The notes: generated by a model from the letters alone, not told the origin. Shown: positions 35,330 to 47,238, counted from the first letter of the stretch. The stretch: DNA of 64,000 bases from Spirometra erinaceieuropaei (GCA_902702965.1 CACRXP010000093.1:924074-988073), one strand, 5' to 3'. A program made the numbers and translations.

Positions 35330-35890
35330 CCCCGACCAATATCCGGTCCCACCGATCTAAGACTTCACTATTCGCTGCATGGTAAGCGAATATTCTTCAA
35401 GATTGACATTGTTCGTGCCTACCGACAAATCCCAATCAAGGCCGGCGATGTGCCGAAAACTACGGTGACCACTCCTTTTGGGTTATTCGAATTCATTCGT
35501 ATGTCCTCTGATCTAAAGAATGCCACCCAAACTTTAAAGCCATTTATTAATGAGGTTCTGCGAGGTCTCGACTTCGTCTATGCTTACATTGATTGTTTGT
35601 TAGTAGCTACAACTGACATGGCTGAAGAAGAGATTCATGTTCGACAACTCTTCAAACGGCTCGACTCCTTCGGCGGTGTAATTAGTGCTGCTAAATTTGA
35701 GTTCGAAATTCACAGCCTAATCTACCTGTGTAATGAAGTGAATTTGATGGGATAAAGCCAGTCCCAGAGAATGTTTCGGCTACATAAACGTTCCCCGTTC
35801 CAAAAGCCATCAACCAACTACGCCGTTAGGGGATGATACACAATTGTTGCCCTTTTTATCCCCATAGTGCCACTATACTGCTGCCACTCA
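35330..35890 (+). pseudogene. Ty3/Gypsy reverse transcriptase relic
   Basis: Plus-strand fragments read VPDQYPVPPI, then in another frame KIDIVRAYRQIPI, then TTPFGLFEFIRM, FINEVLRGLDFVYAYID and LFKRLDSFGGVI.AAKFEF. This is the standard RT core of Ty3/Gypsy LTR retrotransposons. The catalytic YIDD is YIDC (second Asp lost), a stop and frameshifts interrupt the frame, and the segment ends where the PLE at 35893 begins. No LTR, integrase or gag was found nearby, so only this part survives. Confidence 0.85.
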
Positions 35891-35892
35891 AA

Positions 35893-36480
35893 AGTGTTGA
35901 AGAAGGAGACACGATTGCTGGGACAAGAGCTTTATTAGCCTGACGTTTAGGATCCGCGCTCGAACCAATCATCAGAGACAACAGCAGATACGGGTAATTT
36001 ATGCATAAGGGGCTGCGGCAGTTATAGGATGCAGTTGCCATGCTACCGCATACCTATGTGCACTCACGGCTCCCCCTTCATCTAGGATCGTCGCAATTTG
36101 TGAACTAATGGCTTGATTGCCGACATTCGCGTCGTTAATTTATGCAATTTCATCACGTGCTTTGTATGTTGGTCTGATGATTGCTCGACCATCTGACTTG
36201 CCGACCCTGATGTTGGGAACAGTGTTCACCTGTGCACTCTCCGCGCGGCTAGTTACTGAGCAGAGGCGAAAAGGAAGTTCATTGTACTTGTTAATGGACT
36301 TGGGGTCAGTAAACCATGATTCAAGTAACTCCTGGCTCACGTGGTTGTCACCTCTTGCGAGAATTTTTGGCCTCGTCGAGTTTGAATGTGTGTCCGGATC
36401 TCGTCGAATGAGCCGCAACTGGCGAGATGGCGTCATTTCTTCGCACCGCTGCAGCCTGTTCGGCCATTCTTGTTCGGAGA
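35893..36480 (-). mobile_element. Penelope-like element C, minus-strand arm (3' part)
   Basis: Starting from the terminal sequence (GAAGAAGGAGACACGATTGCTGG), it contains a hammerhead-like relic, the 3' non-coding DNA, and the end of the GIY-YIG region in minus orientation (ILARGDNHVSQELLESWFT, 36380-36300). The same string occurs in PLE B and, with small changes, in D. It passes at about 36480 directly to a reverse transcriptase segment, skipping the beginning of the endonuclease, so the copy has an internal deletion. Confidence 0.8.
35938..35979 (-). ncRNA. hammerhead-like relic (PLE C)
   Basis: On the minus strand CTGATGA is intact and GTC with AGGC follows, but the box after the stem is TAAAC instead of GAAAC, and the stem II strands no longer pair well. 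Cleavage activity is unlikely. Confidence 0.45.
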
Positions 36481-37215
36481 TGCCGCTTTACTGAATATTT
36501 CGGCCTTTAATCCACTTCAATCTCTGCGGCATATGAGGACATCCAGGAAGGTCAGATGGTTGTTCACTTACTCCTTCATCATAAGTTGAATATCCAGAAG
36601 ACGGCGTTGAGATGTTCATGGAATGTTAGCACTTGATCCCGATCGATGACGACGAAGGCTCGGGATGTGGATGATACCTTCGTCGTCATCGTACCGGATC
36701 AAGGGCTGACGTTCCAAGAACATATCAACGTCGCCAACCCAGACATTCAATTCACGATGGAGGAAGACGAGAACAACCAGCTGGCCTTCCTGGATGACCT
36801 CGTATACTGCAAAGATTGTGGTGGACTTAAAACCTATATATTCAGTAAGGCGGCAATTACTATGCAAATACTGAACTTCAACACCTTTCACCCAAGCAAC
36901 CACAAACGCATTTGTGCAAGGATGCTCTATAGGCCTGTTTAAAACGCACTGCAGTGAACCAGAAGACAAGATTGCTGAACTACAGTACTTCTGACGGGTA
37001 TTCAAAACCAATGGCTACCCGCGCTACTTCGTCGACCGGTGCATAGGCAAAAGGAACGAAAGGCCTAACCGCACTGACGTCTGGGAACTGTCGGCCGCCT
37101 TCTCGCACCAGTTGGGGTTGGAGATGCGCACAAACCGGGGGCAACCATCAGATGTCAGTTAATGAACCACAAAGTCCCACTGCCACGGTCAGAAACGTGT
37201 GATGTCGTTTATCTA
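36481..37215 (+). mobile_element. Penelope-like element C, fold-back RT segment
   Basis: 36481-36655 encodes the RT region on the minus strand and 36656-36950 encodes the same region on the plus strand: VDDTFVVIVPDQGLTFQEHI, then FTMEEDENNQLAFLDDLVYC. The two meet at an inverted repeat (arms CTTGATCCCGATCGATGACGACGAAGG and its near complement, about 18 bases apart). The plus arm continues through GYPRYFVDRCIGKRNERPNR and the pre-endonuclease linker to about 37215. This head-to-head structure is not a simple insertion. Confidence 0.8.
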
Positions 37216-40200
37216 ATCTAGCATTTTTGGTCGTCAGGCTATTGAGGCATATAATGTTCCCATCCAGCAACATCGATTTCAAATGGGTCCGTAGAATCTA
37301 TGACCGATTTATTGATTCCAGAGTGCATGGCCGTGATCTCGCCCAAACTGGCAATCTTAACCGACGGATTTGCCATTTTGCTTTAAATTCCGTGATCATT
37401 CGAATCTTTACCCTCTGAGTTTCGCAAGCTAAAAATCCTTACTTGCAGTTGTCAAGCTTCGACCAGTTATACCTATTTCATTTTATTAATTACGTTTACT
37501 AAACCAAATAAGCGTAAACACTACATTGTGTAAGCGAAACAAACAGCAGTCCACATTCAAATGACCTGCTATGATGTAATCCGAAATCAACTTCATCTCG
37601 GAAATTGGCGTTAACTGACAAATGTCCAGGTCATGGACAGTTCAGGTTGCAAGCTAAAACAAGTTTCATTTGTGCAAAATCATTAAAAAAACTTAATTAT
37701 TTTAAAACGCAATCCCAAGCGCACTGTCATAATCAGAGTAACAGAGCGTTGGGGTACCTGGCTGAAGTACTCTCTATATGGGAAGCAGGTAAAGAGGAGA
37801 TCATTCACTACCGGTTTTTACATTTTAGGATAAGCGGACGTTTCGGGAACTGACTGAAGGAATGTGAAGAATGAATTTTACTCATCGGCCGTTTTAAAAC
37901 CATAGAGACTTCAAACGACGCATTGAAGCCCCACATCGCGCTCCACGGTAGGTAGTAGTGTCGGGTGGAGCATTAAGTGATTTATAACCAAATGTAACCC
38001 GTTCGTTCATCATTAAGTCAGGCCCCACCGTGGCGATAGATAATGTACAACGTTATTTTAGACCGCACCGTTATTAATCAAGTTTCTTGTGATTCTGGAA
38101 AAAAAGGCAGTGATCTTTCGTGTTTCACTGAAAACTGCTTTTGCATGCCTCTGGTTTACGACCTCACACAGGCATTGGCTATTAAAATGAAGCATATTCT
38201 TTTTATTAATAACGGCAAGAGGACATGCGCTTATCAATTTTAACTGAAATCACTTTACTGGTTTTCAGAATATTATCACCCGGAATTTGTGAGAGAGATC
38301 TACCAACATGGAAAGATAAGTAATATGAGTTAAATAACCGCCTTAGAGAGAGTTTCAGCTTTATTTTAGACAGCGTCTTCCCGTCAGTCAATGATCCAGT
38401 CGATCCTGCCAGTAAGAAATTATTGAAAAAAATAACGATGATGCTGTTCTCTCAGTTAAAATGACAATTAAAGCTGTTGAAACGTAGGAAAACTTTTAAG
38501 CTAATTTTGTGACAGGTCACTACTGCCAGTCAGGCAGATGGGTCGGTCCGATAGTCGATATGCAAATAGTGGCCAGCGATTTGTAAATATCATCATGAAT
38601 GCTAGCCCACGCAGACTAGTCTGTGTGCTCACACTTGCCGCCCTTTCCTGACACTGAAGTCAAAAAAATAGAATCAGCTGATTACATGCATTTTGATGCA
38701 AACGTTCCCCAGTTGTATTTACCCTTAACATGTGATCAGCATGCATTGGCGCCACACTGATTGGAAGGACTCTGTAAGGGAATTGAAGTCACCTGCATGA
38801 AGGAAACAATCGAATTCAAGTTGTTTAACAATCGTTTTTCATCCCAAGAAACATATTGAAAAGAATGGCATGGGAACATTTCTGGAACTAAAAAAATGAA
38901 CGTGAAGTCCTTATTGTACCTATATGTCTTAACAAAAGCAAAGAGGTTTATGTAGGCTCATTGATGCGTGACACCCTTCTCTACCGGATCACACGGAATA
39001 ACTTTTAGCCCCAAGTAATTGCCAACTGAATTTAATGTGTTACGTATCACTGAGGCAGTCATAAACATGGCGAAATACATTACAATTTGTTACCATTAAC
39101 TGCATCCGTGACATTTGAGATTATTGGGATTTTTTAAGATAAATAAACTTGATTTTGTGCTTTGCTGAAAATCTCTCTGTTATGCCTTTTGCCGACAGCT
39201 TTAACACTGACATTAACAAAGTAAATTGATGGGCATACTTTCCTGATCAATGCGAAAGACAAATGATTTGACGTGTTACAAAGAAACCTGGCATTGCCAC
39301 GTGGCAGAAAATTTTAAGAAAGCTTGCTCTCCCAAATCAGTTAATGTATCAGTTGTTCCATACAAGAAAAAGTTACACGTAAACGGCTTTAGGTGTTGTC
39401 CTGTCTATTAAGATATTGGATAACCTTTTTGAAATTGAGGGTAACTGCTAACGTCGGTACACGACAGGTCAGGCCTGCCAGTCAGGCATGCTGCTCAAAC
39501 ACACAGCCCATTCTTGAGTCCTATGGAGTCGTCAGTTTTGACTCTCATACAACTGACATTCAGGGAATGACCTACAAGGATCGTATTCTCATGCAGGTGG
39601 GACGTAAGGATAAGGGGAGGGGGCAGTAAGTGGTAGTTTTATGTTAGGCAGACCTGTGTCAAAAAGGGGTGAGCAGGGGTGCATTGACACGACAGTTCGC
39701 TGCGCGTAAGAGGCTATGCGCGCAAACGACTGGCTACCGTATCCTGCTGTTGGCAGTGAGTGCTGGTTCACTTGCTCAGGGTAGTTGGAAGGGATCTTCT
39801 TACTTGCATAGGAGGCTTCCGTGGAGTTCGAGCGATGTCCATTATCAGGCACGTGCGCGTGAAAAGACCGCCTGGGTCCACAACATACGCTTGAACAAAG
39901 AAAACAACACTCCAATACGGGTCAGAAGGACAAAAATGATGGCTGGGCACCCATGCCCACCATTTGCATACCCAGAGGCAGCGCGAGCGCATCGCCCGAC
40001 AGGTAACCAGTTGTGAGGAAACTACCAGCGCATATTGGGTTTGCTGATACTGTCATAGCATACGCATGTCCTTCCACTTAGCCCGGACCGTCATCGTGTT
40101 TACTGGCAAACGTTTTATCACTATCATTTGCATTTATTTTTTCATACCGGCGTGAAATTTAAAGGCGAAATCAACGTAAAAGAAAAAGAACTTGATGTGC

Positions 40201-40280
40201 CACAAATGAGCTTCGCATTGCCACTTGACAGACAATTTTAGGAAAGCTTGCTCCACCACGTCAATTAACGGATTACCAAT
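37216..40280. other. intergenic, nothing firm recognised
   Basis: No gene could be supported. A 58-base passage is shared by 39291-39348 and 40210-40267 (GCATTGCCAC..G.CAGA.AATTTTA.GAAAGCTTGCTC), marking a local repeat at whose end PLE D begins. About 39600-40020 is G-rich with overlapping open frames on both strands, none recognised. Confidence 0.3.
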
Positions 40281-40281
40281 A

Positions 40282-41045
40282 GAAGCGAACATACGAGTCC
40301 CAGGAAGCAGTCTTGAAGAAGAAGACACGATCGCCGAGACAAGAGCTTTATTAGCCTGACGTTTCGGATTCTTGCTCGAATCCATCATCAGAGACATAAG
40401 CAGATAAGAGTGGTTATGCACATGCGGCTACAGTATTTATAGGATGCCGTAGCCATGCTACCGCATACCTATGAATATTTACGGCTCTCTCCCCTTCATC
40501 AGGGCTCGTTGCACGTGGCGTGATGGCCGATATTCGCGTCGTTAATTGCTGCAATTTAATCACTTGCGTTGGATGTTGGCGTGATGATTGCTCGACCATC
40601 TGACGCGCTGACCCGGGTGTTGGGAAGAGTGTTCACCACTGCGCTTCCCGCGTGGCCAATTACTCCGTCTAGACGAAGTCTCAGCACGCTGTATTGAATG
40701 GGAAGATTATTGCACTTGTTGATAGACTGGGGGCCAGTAAAGCATGACTCAAGCAGCTCCCGGCTCACTCGGTTGTTACCTCTTGCGAGAATTTCGGCGT
40801 CGTCAAATTTGAATGTGTGGCCGGAACCCGTCGAATGAGCCGCAACTTGAGAGCTGGCGTCATTTCTCCGCACTGCTGCAGCGTACTCAACCATTCGCGT
40901 TCGGAGCTGTCTTCCAGTTTCTCCGACGTAGTTGCTTTGTCCACAACTGCACCAGATCCGATAAACGACTCTGTGGCAGTGGGTCTTTTGGGTTCATCAA
41001 CTGACGCCTGATGGTTGCCTCCGGCGTGTATGCAACTCCAAGCCC
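40282..41045 (-). mobile_element. Penelope-like element D, 3' part
   Basis: A 5'-truncated minus-strand PLE. From 3' to 5' it has the terminal sequence (TACGAGTCCCAGGAAGCAGTCTTGAAGAAG), an intact-looking hammerhead motif, non-coding DNA, and the GIY-YIG region. RLSDLVQLWTKQLRRR is a frame-shifted trace of the YRIxCSCGQSNYVGET region. Downstream RRNDASSQVAAHSTGSGHTF and ILARGNNRVSRELLESCFT are readable. It ends abruptly at about 41045, where a different retroelement begins. Confidence 0.85.
40354..40395 (-). ncRNA. hammerhead ribozyme motif (PLE D), best copy
   Basis: On the minus strand: GTCT, CTGATGA, stem II formed by GGATTC and GAATCC around a short loop, GAAAC, GTC, then AGGC. All core bases of the hammerhead consensus are present. 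GTCT can pair with AGGC (one wobble) as stem I. One T lies unpaired between CTGATGA and stem II. There is no conventional stem III, only the self-complementary ACGT, so two motifs would have to pair. PLEs are known to carry hammerheads of this minimal kind. Confidence 0.65.
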
Positions 41046-42285
41046 AGTTTTTCCGATTCCTTACAATTTGCATACAAACTAAACGGAGTACTTTAGATGC
41101 TCTCGCTCTTGTGGTCCATTCTGCTCTAAAAGCATTAGACAAGGGTGGCCGCAAGTATGCGTGCGAGTTTCTTGATTACTCCTACGCCTTCAATACCGTC
41201 CCGCGCCCTCTTCTCCTTCCCAAAACCTCCGCATGTGTCTCTCCAGGCTGGGTCGTCTCTTCGCTTACCGATTATTTTACCTTCAGCACCCAATTTGTCC
41301 AATCTGGTAAGCGGAAATTTCCCAATGACTGCGGTGTTCTTCAAGGTTCCATTCTATCCCCTCACCTTTTCTCCCTCTACACTGATGATCTCCGGTCCCC
41401 TAATGACTGTCTTCTGGTCAAGTATGCTGACGATGTGGTTGTTGGACACCCTCTCAAAAGTCAGACACACCTCCGGTCTCTAAAGGATGGCCTAAACCAT
41501 GTCCTAGCGTGGTCGGAGGAAAATTGTCTTCTAATTAACAACCAAAAATCCGTTCAGTGTATTTTTCGACTGCGGCCCTCTCCTAGCCCTGATTCCTCTG
41601 ACATTCTCCCTAACGAAGTATCCTCTTTAAGGTATCTCGGTGTAACTTTGTCCTCAAATGTTTCATTTTCCCTCCATGTTGAGTCCCTTTTTATTAAACT
41701 TCGCAAACGTCATTACTACATACGTCGTTTACGTTCCTACCACATACCTCAACCCTTAGTCTGGCGATTCATTGATGCCTGCATTCTTCCTCTTATCCTA
41801 TACTGTTCTCCTGTCATTTTTCCTGCTTTTAATCTTTTAATTTTGAAACGAATCATCCGCATGCTCTCTTCTGCTGCTGGTGTTTCTAATATTTTTTTTA
41901 GTTGACACAATCTTACAACGACACTTCAATGCGGTCAAGCAATTTGCTGGTCGAATTCTAGATGACGTTGCCCATCCCCTACATTCCGATCTTATGCCTG
42001 CCAAGTCTTCCGGCCGGATGCGCCGAAACTTCCGTCTTATATCCTGTCGCACATCGGCTTATCGAGCTTCTGTATTGCCATTCCTAGCGCGCTATCTTAC
42101 GTGCGAAGAGACAGAAATACAGAAGCTAAGACTTGAACTATCCCCATAATAATCGTTTCTTTGTGTTAAACTTAGACTCTTGAATATCCTATTAACTTAT
42201 TTACCTCCCATAGTGAATGGAGCTAACTTTTTGCTGAAAATTTTGAACATATGATTTCAAAATAAAGCGCATTCCACTCTCTCAA
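41045..42285 (+). mobile_element. 5'-truncated non-LTR retrotransposon
   Basis: Begins inside the reverse transcriptase, directly at the truncated end of PLE D. It runs through the RT, a frameshift near 41897, and the C-terminal part, to a short 3' region ending with AAAATAAAGCGCATTCCACTC. It is distinct from the two CR1-like elements in sequence and 3' end. Confidence 0.8.
41060..42149 (+). pseudogene. non-LTR reverse transcriptase fragment, frameshifted
   Basis: The frame encodes the palm and thumb of a non-LTR RT. STLDALALVVHSALKALDKG is followed by CEFLDYSYAFNTVPR (catalytic Asp), CGVLQGSILSPHLFSLYTDD (GVLQG where most have GVPQG) and VKYADDVVV (both catalytic Asp present), then SLRYLGVTL and the C-terminal SYHIPQPLVWRFIDAC. 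The frame stops at 41903, just after a T8 run. One frame over it continues as LQRHFNAVKQFAGRILDD to 42149, so a single-base slip in the T run explains the break. The clade is uncertain; the style resembles CR1/Rex1-type elements. Confidence 0.8.
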
Positions 42286-44690
42286 TATGCAAACTTTATT
42301 AAATTAGAAATGTCGGATGTCACAGAAGTACCCATTCAACGTTTATGCTTGCGCACATTGAGACACAATTGGCAGGCTAAAGCGTTAGACATTACAAGAT
42401 TATAATATTGGAAAACAGTAGTCAACCGAAAAATAAAAGCAATGCTTATGCAATTGGGTGAAGAATACCGTCCTTATTCCTTCTTTGATTTAGGCAGTTT
42501 GGCCGTCAACATACTGAGCATACTTATTAAAGCAAGGAACTACAGTTTACTCCTAACAGCTGCCTATCTTGAATGAAAGCGTATTACTTGTATCATTCCT
42601 TCTTAGAATGACAGTACCTTTATGTGGCTAGTTAAATGTTACCATCGCAGACTCCACGGTAAAATGCCCAGTCGTTTTGCACAGGTTGAAGAAATAAGAA
42701 TTATGTCACAATTTTCGATCTGAAATTTGGCTTACCACAGTAGTTTTATTCCCAGAAGGGTAAGAAAGAGATACTGCAGTTATACATGCGAATGCACCAA
42801 AAGTATCAGACAGGGATTAAAACAGTTAGCAAAGGCCAGCAAAGACTTCGTATTCAGCTTCATGATATATTTTGTACTGTGCTAACTAGGAGCAAAAGAA
42901 AACCATTTGTACACCACTGCACTGCATAAATATGCTTCTGGAAGGTCTCTGCTTTTTGAAAGTCGATCGAGGTTCAGTGAAATCCTGCTTAAGCAGAAAT
43001 CGTTTTTATTTATCTCTCACTATTTTTGGACATTAAATATTTAATGTTTTTGGGTCCGAAGCAGGTTGAAAAAATGTTGCTTGTTTATTTACCTCCTTTA
43101 ACATATCAGAGATATTCGGGAAGTGCGCAAAAGCTGCCATTTCGTTATTTGCTCTTTGTTGTGCTTAGAGACCGATGATACATAAAATCTGCAAACGTGT
43201 TTACATTTGAGCGCTGCTAGTGGATAATCCCTCTTTTCAATGTGCAGAAGAGCTGACTTCGGCAAACTGTACACGGATCGCACATGTTACTCTTTTTTTC
43301 TAAAGAAAACATTAAAATCCACTTGAGGACGGAACTCGGGCGGCTTAAGAGTGCAATGGTAAATCTGACCGGTGCGAAATTCAGTTTGATCCCAACATGC
43401 ACGCTTAAAAATAAGCTTTTTCGGCATTCATTATGGACGTCACCATAAAATGCGATATATACTCTGACGAATCCGAACAGAAACATTGGATCCAATAGGT
43501 ACCCAACGGGTGCTAAAATGTCGTGATGTGTTATCTGTTAATTGAATCTTTAGAACAGATGCAAAAAAATCCGGGACGCACGAGTTCGCATAACCGCGCA
43601 AATGAACATATGCCAGGTTGATTTCTACGCTGAAAATAATTTAACACAACTCCTCTTTCAATACGCACTGGCTTCCAATAGAGTCCTGCTAAACAGTAAG
43701 ATACATATCGAAAAGTGGACCTGTTAATGTTTGGCATTTGATAACTTAAGTTTGCCTCATACAGCTACTTTTAAGGGTGTACTAATTAAAAATGGCTGTT
43801 TTTCAAATAGGCATGGATATTTTTATTCATTCTTGATTTTTTGCAAATGACAGTAATGACTATTCGTGATCTACCTGCTTATAAAAAAAGTCCAATCGGC
43901 TTTCCATTTATTAACAAATGCTCTAGAGTTCATGGATCCGGTAAATTTATTGACGAGGCTCTATTAAAGGACATCACATTAAAGCCTATTATATCGGCCG
44001 TTAATAATACTAAATAAGATCCAAACTGCTACTGTGCTTATGCTGTCTGCATTTTGAGTTTTGCATGAAAAGACCTTACAGAGCCCCAGCGATCGATTTT
44101 ACTCGTCTAGTGAAGTTTGTTCCATTCCGGAATTTTGCCTTATCAAACCGATGCGTCAGTTGCAATCAACAATTTGAAAAAACAGACTTTTCGACGTTTT
44201 TGTCAAGAAAGTTAGTTCATTAACAATGCAAAGTTATAGATACGCAGATATGGACTATTTTTTGGTTCGGTAGAGGTATTTTCTCTATTTAGATATTTAT
44301 GTGGTAGAAGCGATACAGACACATTACACTCCCATTGCAATAATTTTGTAGTAATTTTCGTTAAGACGAAAACAATTGTTTAATATTGTTGTAGATCCCT
44401 TGACGAAATGGCTAAACCGAGACTTCGTACAACGTTTATGCATCGAAACAAGACCGAAAAAATTTTGGACGATATTAACTCGGAAGATATGATCGCATAT
44501 TGTCAACGAAGACGACTGTTGCCAAGGCAACTGATGTGTAAGTGCTATCATCGGATGTAAAAACAAGTTCGCTATCGGCATTCTGACGAGTTGGCTTTTC
44601 GGTGTCCTCGATGTTGGAAAAGGAAGTCGTGTAGAGCGGAACAGTTTTCGTCACGTACGTAAAACACGGCCTGCTTGTGTCAGAAAAAAC
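42286..44690. other. intergenic, nothing recognised
   Basis: AT-rich DNA with short frames on both strands (for example 43217-43495 and 44324-44581, minus) that show no domain, repeat partner or splice context. Confidence 0.35.
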
Positions 44691-47238
44691 AGAACAGTTT
44701 GCATGCAGCACCGAGACTATCTGGCTCACTATAAGGGTACCAGGATCACATAGCCTTGAAGTTCTGACCGTCTATCGACCACCGAGGAGTGACCCCGAGG
44801 CTGACGCTCGTCTGTTAGAGGAGCTAGGACGATTTGCTCTCCGGCCTGACGTCCTAATCATGGGCGACTTCAATGCACCGCTCATTGATTGGAGTTCACT
44901 ATACGCGCGCGGCCCAGAACTAGCTTTCGACCGACGCTTCTTGGACATGGCACTCAGGTCATTTCTCACACAGCACGTCCTATTTCCCACGAGGGCCCGT
45001 GCGGGACAGCAGTCAAACTGCTTGGACCTGGTGCTCACGAAATCAATGGACAGCATAGATGAGGTACAATGTCTGCCTCCCTTAGGTCGAAGCGATCACG
45101 TTGTACTTCAATGGGACTATTCAATCTTTTCCATGCCTGAACAGCCCACCAAAATTAGAAGAAATATTTGGCGTGGGGACTTCGATCAAATGAAGACCGA
45201 AATCAACAATAGGGACAGGGAATCAGCGTTTTCCGGAAATATAGAGGAGGATTGGAAATGGTTCAGTGAATTATTGCATGTTCTCCTGACAAACCACTAC
45301 CCGCTTTCACGGAAGGGGCTAAACAATCGACCCCGGTGGCTGACCCAGGCGTTAAAAAAGGAAATAAATAAAAAACGGAGATTGTGGCAGAAATCTCTTA
45401 CTGATGGGACTCCTGTATCCATAAACGCATACAAAATACAGAGGAATTTAGTCAAGCGACTGACCCTCAGGACACGGCAAAACTTTGAAATAGACCTATT
45501 GAATCGTGCTATGGAAAATCCAAAATTATTCTACAGCTACAAAAGAAGCAGCACAAGAAACAGAGATCCAATCCCCCTCCTGAAGACAAGCGGAGACGTA
45601 GAGATTAGTGAGGATGGAGAAAAAGCTGAGCACTTTTCACAATTTTTTAAATCGATCTTTACTAGTGAAAGTCCATTTACTCCTCCCGACTACGACTTCG
45701 ATGAGGGTCCAAAAATTGAGTCTGTATCTTTTGATGAAGCGACGGTTCGCAAAGAGCTAATGACTCTGAATGAGTCAAAATCACCAGGTCCAGACGACAT
45801 ACCGCCTAAGTTACTGAAGGAGCTCGCTGCCGAACTAGCCAAACCATTGTCCATGCTTTTCCAAGCCTCGTTCGAAGCCGGCTGCTTGCCCGCCGACTGG
45901 AAATCTGCGCGGATCACACCACTGCATAAAGGAGGCAGCAAGGCCTCTGCAAACAATTACAGGCCAATTAGCCTCACCTCCATCTGCTGCAAACTCATGG
46001 AGAAAATAATCAAGCGAGAGCTGATGCGCTTCCTAGTGCAGCATAATTTATTATCTGTTGCGCAGCATGGGTTTCGTAGTGGCAGGTCTTGCGTGACTAA
46101 CTTGCTCAACTGTTTGGAACGCTGGACTCGGTCAGTTGATGAAGGCAATGCGCTGCATGTCGTCTATATCGACTTTAAAAAGGCATTTGATAGTGTCCCA
46201 CATCAACGACTCCTGCACAAACTGAGCCGAACAGGCGTTAGGGGTAACCTCTTAAAATGGATTCAAAGCTTCCTATTAGAGCGTTGTCAAACTGTCCATG
46301 TCGGTGGCCAGAAGTCGACGGAGGTTGCCGTTGAAAGCGGTGTTCCCCAAGGCTCAGTTCTTGGTCCTACTTTGTTCATCATTTACGTCAACGATTGCGT
46401 AAGTGGACTGGATTGTGGTGTCGCCATGTTTGCGGATGACATTAAGCTCTGGAGCGTCATTCGAACTGCAGATGACGAAGAGCATCTGCAGGCGAACCTA
46501 AACCGACTCCAACAGTGGTCAAAGGCCTGGCTTCTGCCGTTCAACGAGAAAAAGTGCAATATTCTAAGAGTCGGCAGAGCTCGCTCTCCGAACCATATGA
46601 CCTACTGCCTAAACGGTATACCACTGCAAGTAGTGGACTCGCAGAAGGACTTGGGAGTATGGATTACGACCTCGCTCAAACCCTCGCTGCACTGCACGAA
46701 GATAGCCAAGTCTGCAATGTCAGTCCTCTACCTTGTCAAGCGGGCTTTCTCTGCCTTTGACGAAGACTGCTTCGCTAAAGTCTTTCGAACTTTTGTGCGT
46801 CCGCAACTAGAATTTGCTATCCAAGCTTGGAGACCCTGGACCGCGAAGGACCTCAGCATCCTTGAAAGGGTTCAAAGGCGTGCAACGAAACTTGTGGCAG
46901 GACAGGGTTCACTACCATATGCAACGCGGTTAGCTAACCTTGATCTTTTTACCTTGAGTTACAGGCAGTTACGGGGTGACCTGATACAAGCCTTCCGTAT
47001 CATACGCGATCAAGACTGCAGCCTCGTACCGGGGGACTTCTTCGAGTTAGCAACCACCACAAATCTACGAGGCCATCCATTCAAACTACGTGTGACAGGG
47101 GCCAGACTGAACACACGAAAGTTCTTCTTCTCCAACAGAGTGCTAGAAGCCTGGAATGCCCTGCCTGTGGATGTCGTTATGTCTGCTTCCGTCGAGGTTT
47201 TTAAGAGGAAGCTGGATTTGTGTAGCAGTGTCCACTAA
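44677..47238 (+). CDS. truncated endonuclease/reverse transcriptase
   Basis: An 853-codon uninterrupted frame. The first ~15 residues come from flanking DNA; homology begins about residue 11. The N-terminal third of the endonuclease (Asn and Glu motifs) is missing. The remainder is present: TVYRPPRSD (31-39), IMGDFNAPLIDW (61-72) and RSDHVVL (~137-143). The RT contains KSPGPDDIPP, QHGFRSGRSC, VYIDFKKAFD (catalytic Asp about 497), SGVPQGSVLGP and MFADDIKLW (FADD about 585-588). LERVQRRATKL and YRQLRGDLIQAFRII close the protein. Without the endonuclease start it cannot prime by itself. The uninterrupted frame implies recent insertion. Confidence 0.9.
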   Translation: MSEKTEQFACSTETIWLTIRVPGSHSLEVLTVYRPPRSDPEADARLLEELGRFALRPDVLIMGDFNAPLIDWSSLYARGPELAFDRRFLDMALRSFLTQHVLFPTRARAGQQSNCLDLVLTKSMDSIDEVQCLPPLGRSDHVVLQWDYSIFSMPEQPTKIRRNIWRGDFDQMKTEINNRDRESAFSGNIEEDWKWFSELLHVLLTNHYPLSRKGLNNRPRWLTQALKKEINKKRRLWQKSLTDGTPVSINAYKIQRNLVKRLTLRTRQNFEIDLLNRAMENPKLFYSYKRSSTRNRDPIPLLKTSGDVEISEDGEKAEHFSQFFKSIFTSESPFTPPDYDFDEGPKIESVSFDEATVRKELMTLNESKSPGPDDIPPKLLKELAAELAKPLSMLFQASFEAGCLPADWKSARITPLHKGGSKASANNYRPISLTSICCKLMEKIIKRELMRFLVQHNLLSVAQHGFRSGRSCVTNLLNCLERWTRSVDEGNALHVVYIDFKKAFDSVPHQRLLHKLSRTGVRGNLLKWIQSFLLERCQTVHVGGQKSTEVAVESGVPQGSVLGPTLFIIYVNDCVSGLDCGVAMFADDIKLWSVIRTADDEEHLQANLNRLQQWSKAWLLPFNEKKCNILRVGRARSPNHMTYCLNGIPLQVVDSQKDLGVWITTSLKPSLHCTKIAKSAMSVLYLVKRAFSAFDEDCFAKVFRTFVRPQLEFAIQAWRPWTAKDLSILERVQRRATKLVAGQGSLPYATRLANLDLFTLSYRQLRGDLIQAFRIIRDQDCSLVPGDFFELATTTNLRGHPFKLRVTGARLNTRKFFFSNRVLEAWNALPVDVVMSASVEVFKRKLDLCSSVH

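Noticed and set aside
39589..40016. Overlapping 108- and 115-codon frames on both strands
   Set aside because: G-rich sequence opens several frames at once; no motif supports any of them.
44772..46760. Minus-strand and out-of-frame plus-strand frames inside the second CR1-like element
   Set aside because: Shadows of the 853-codon RT frame; no independent support.
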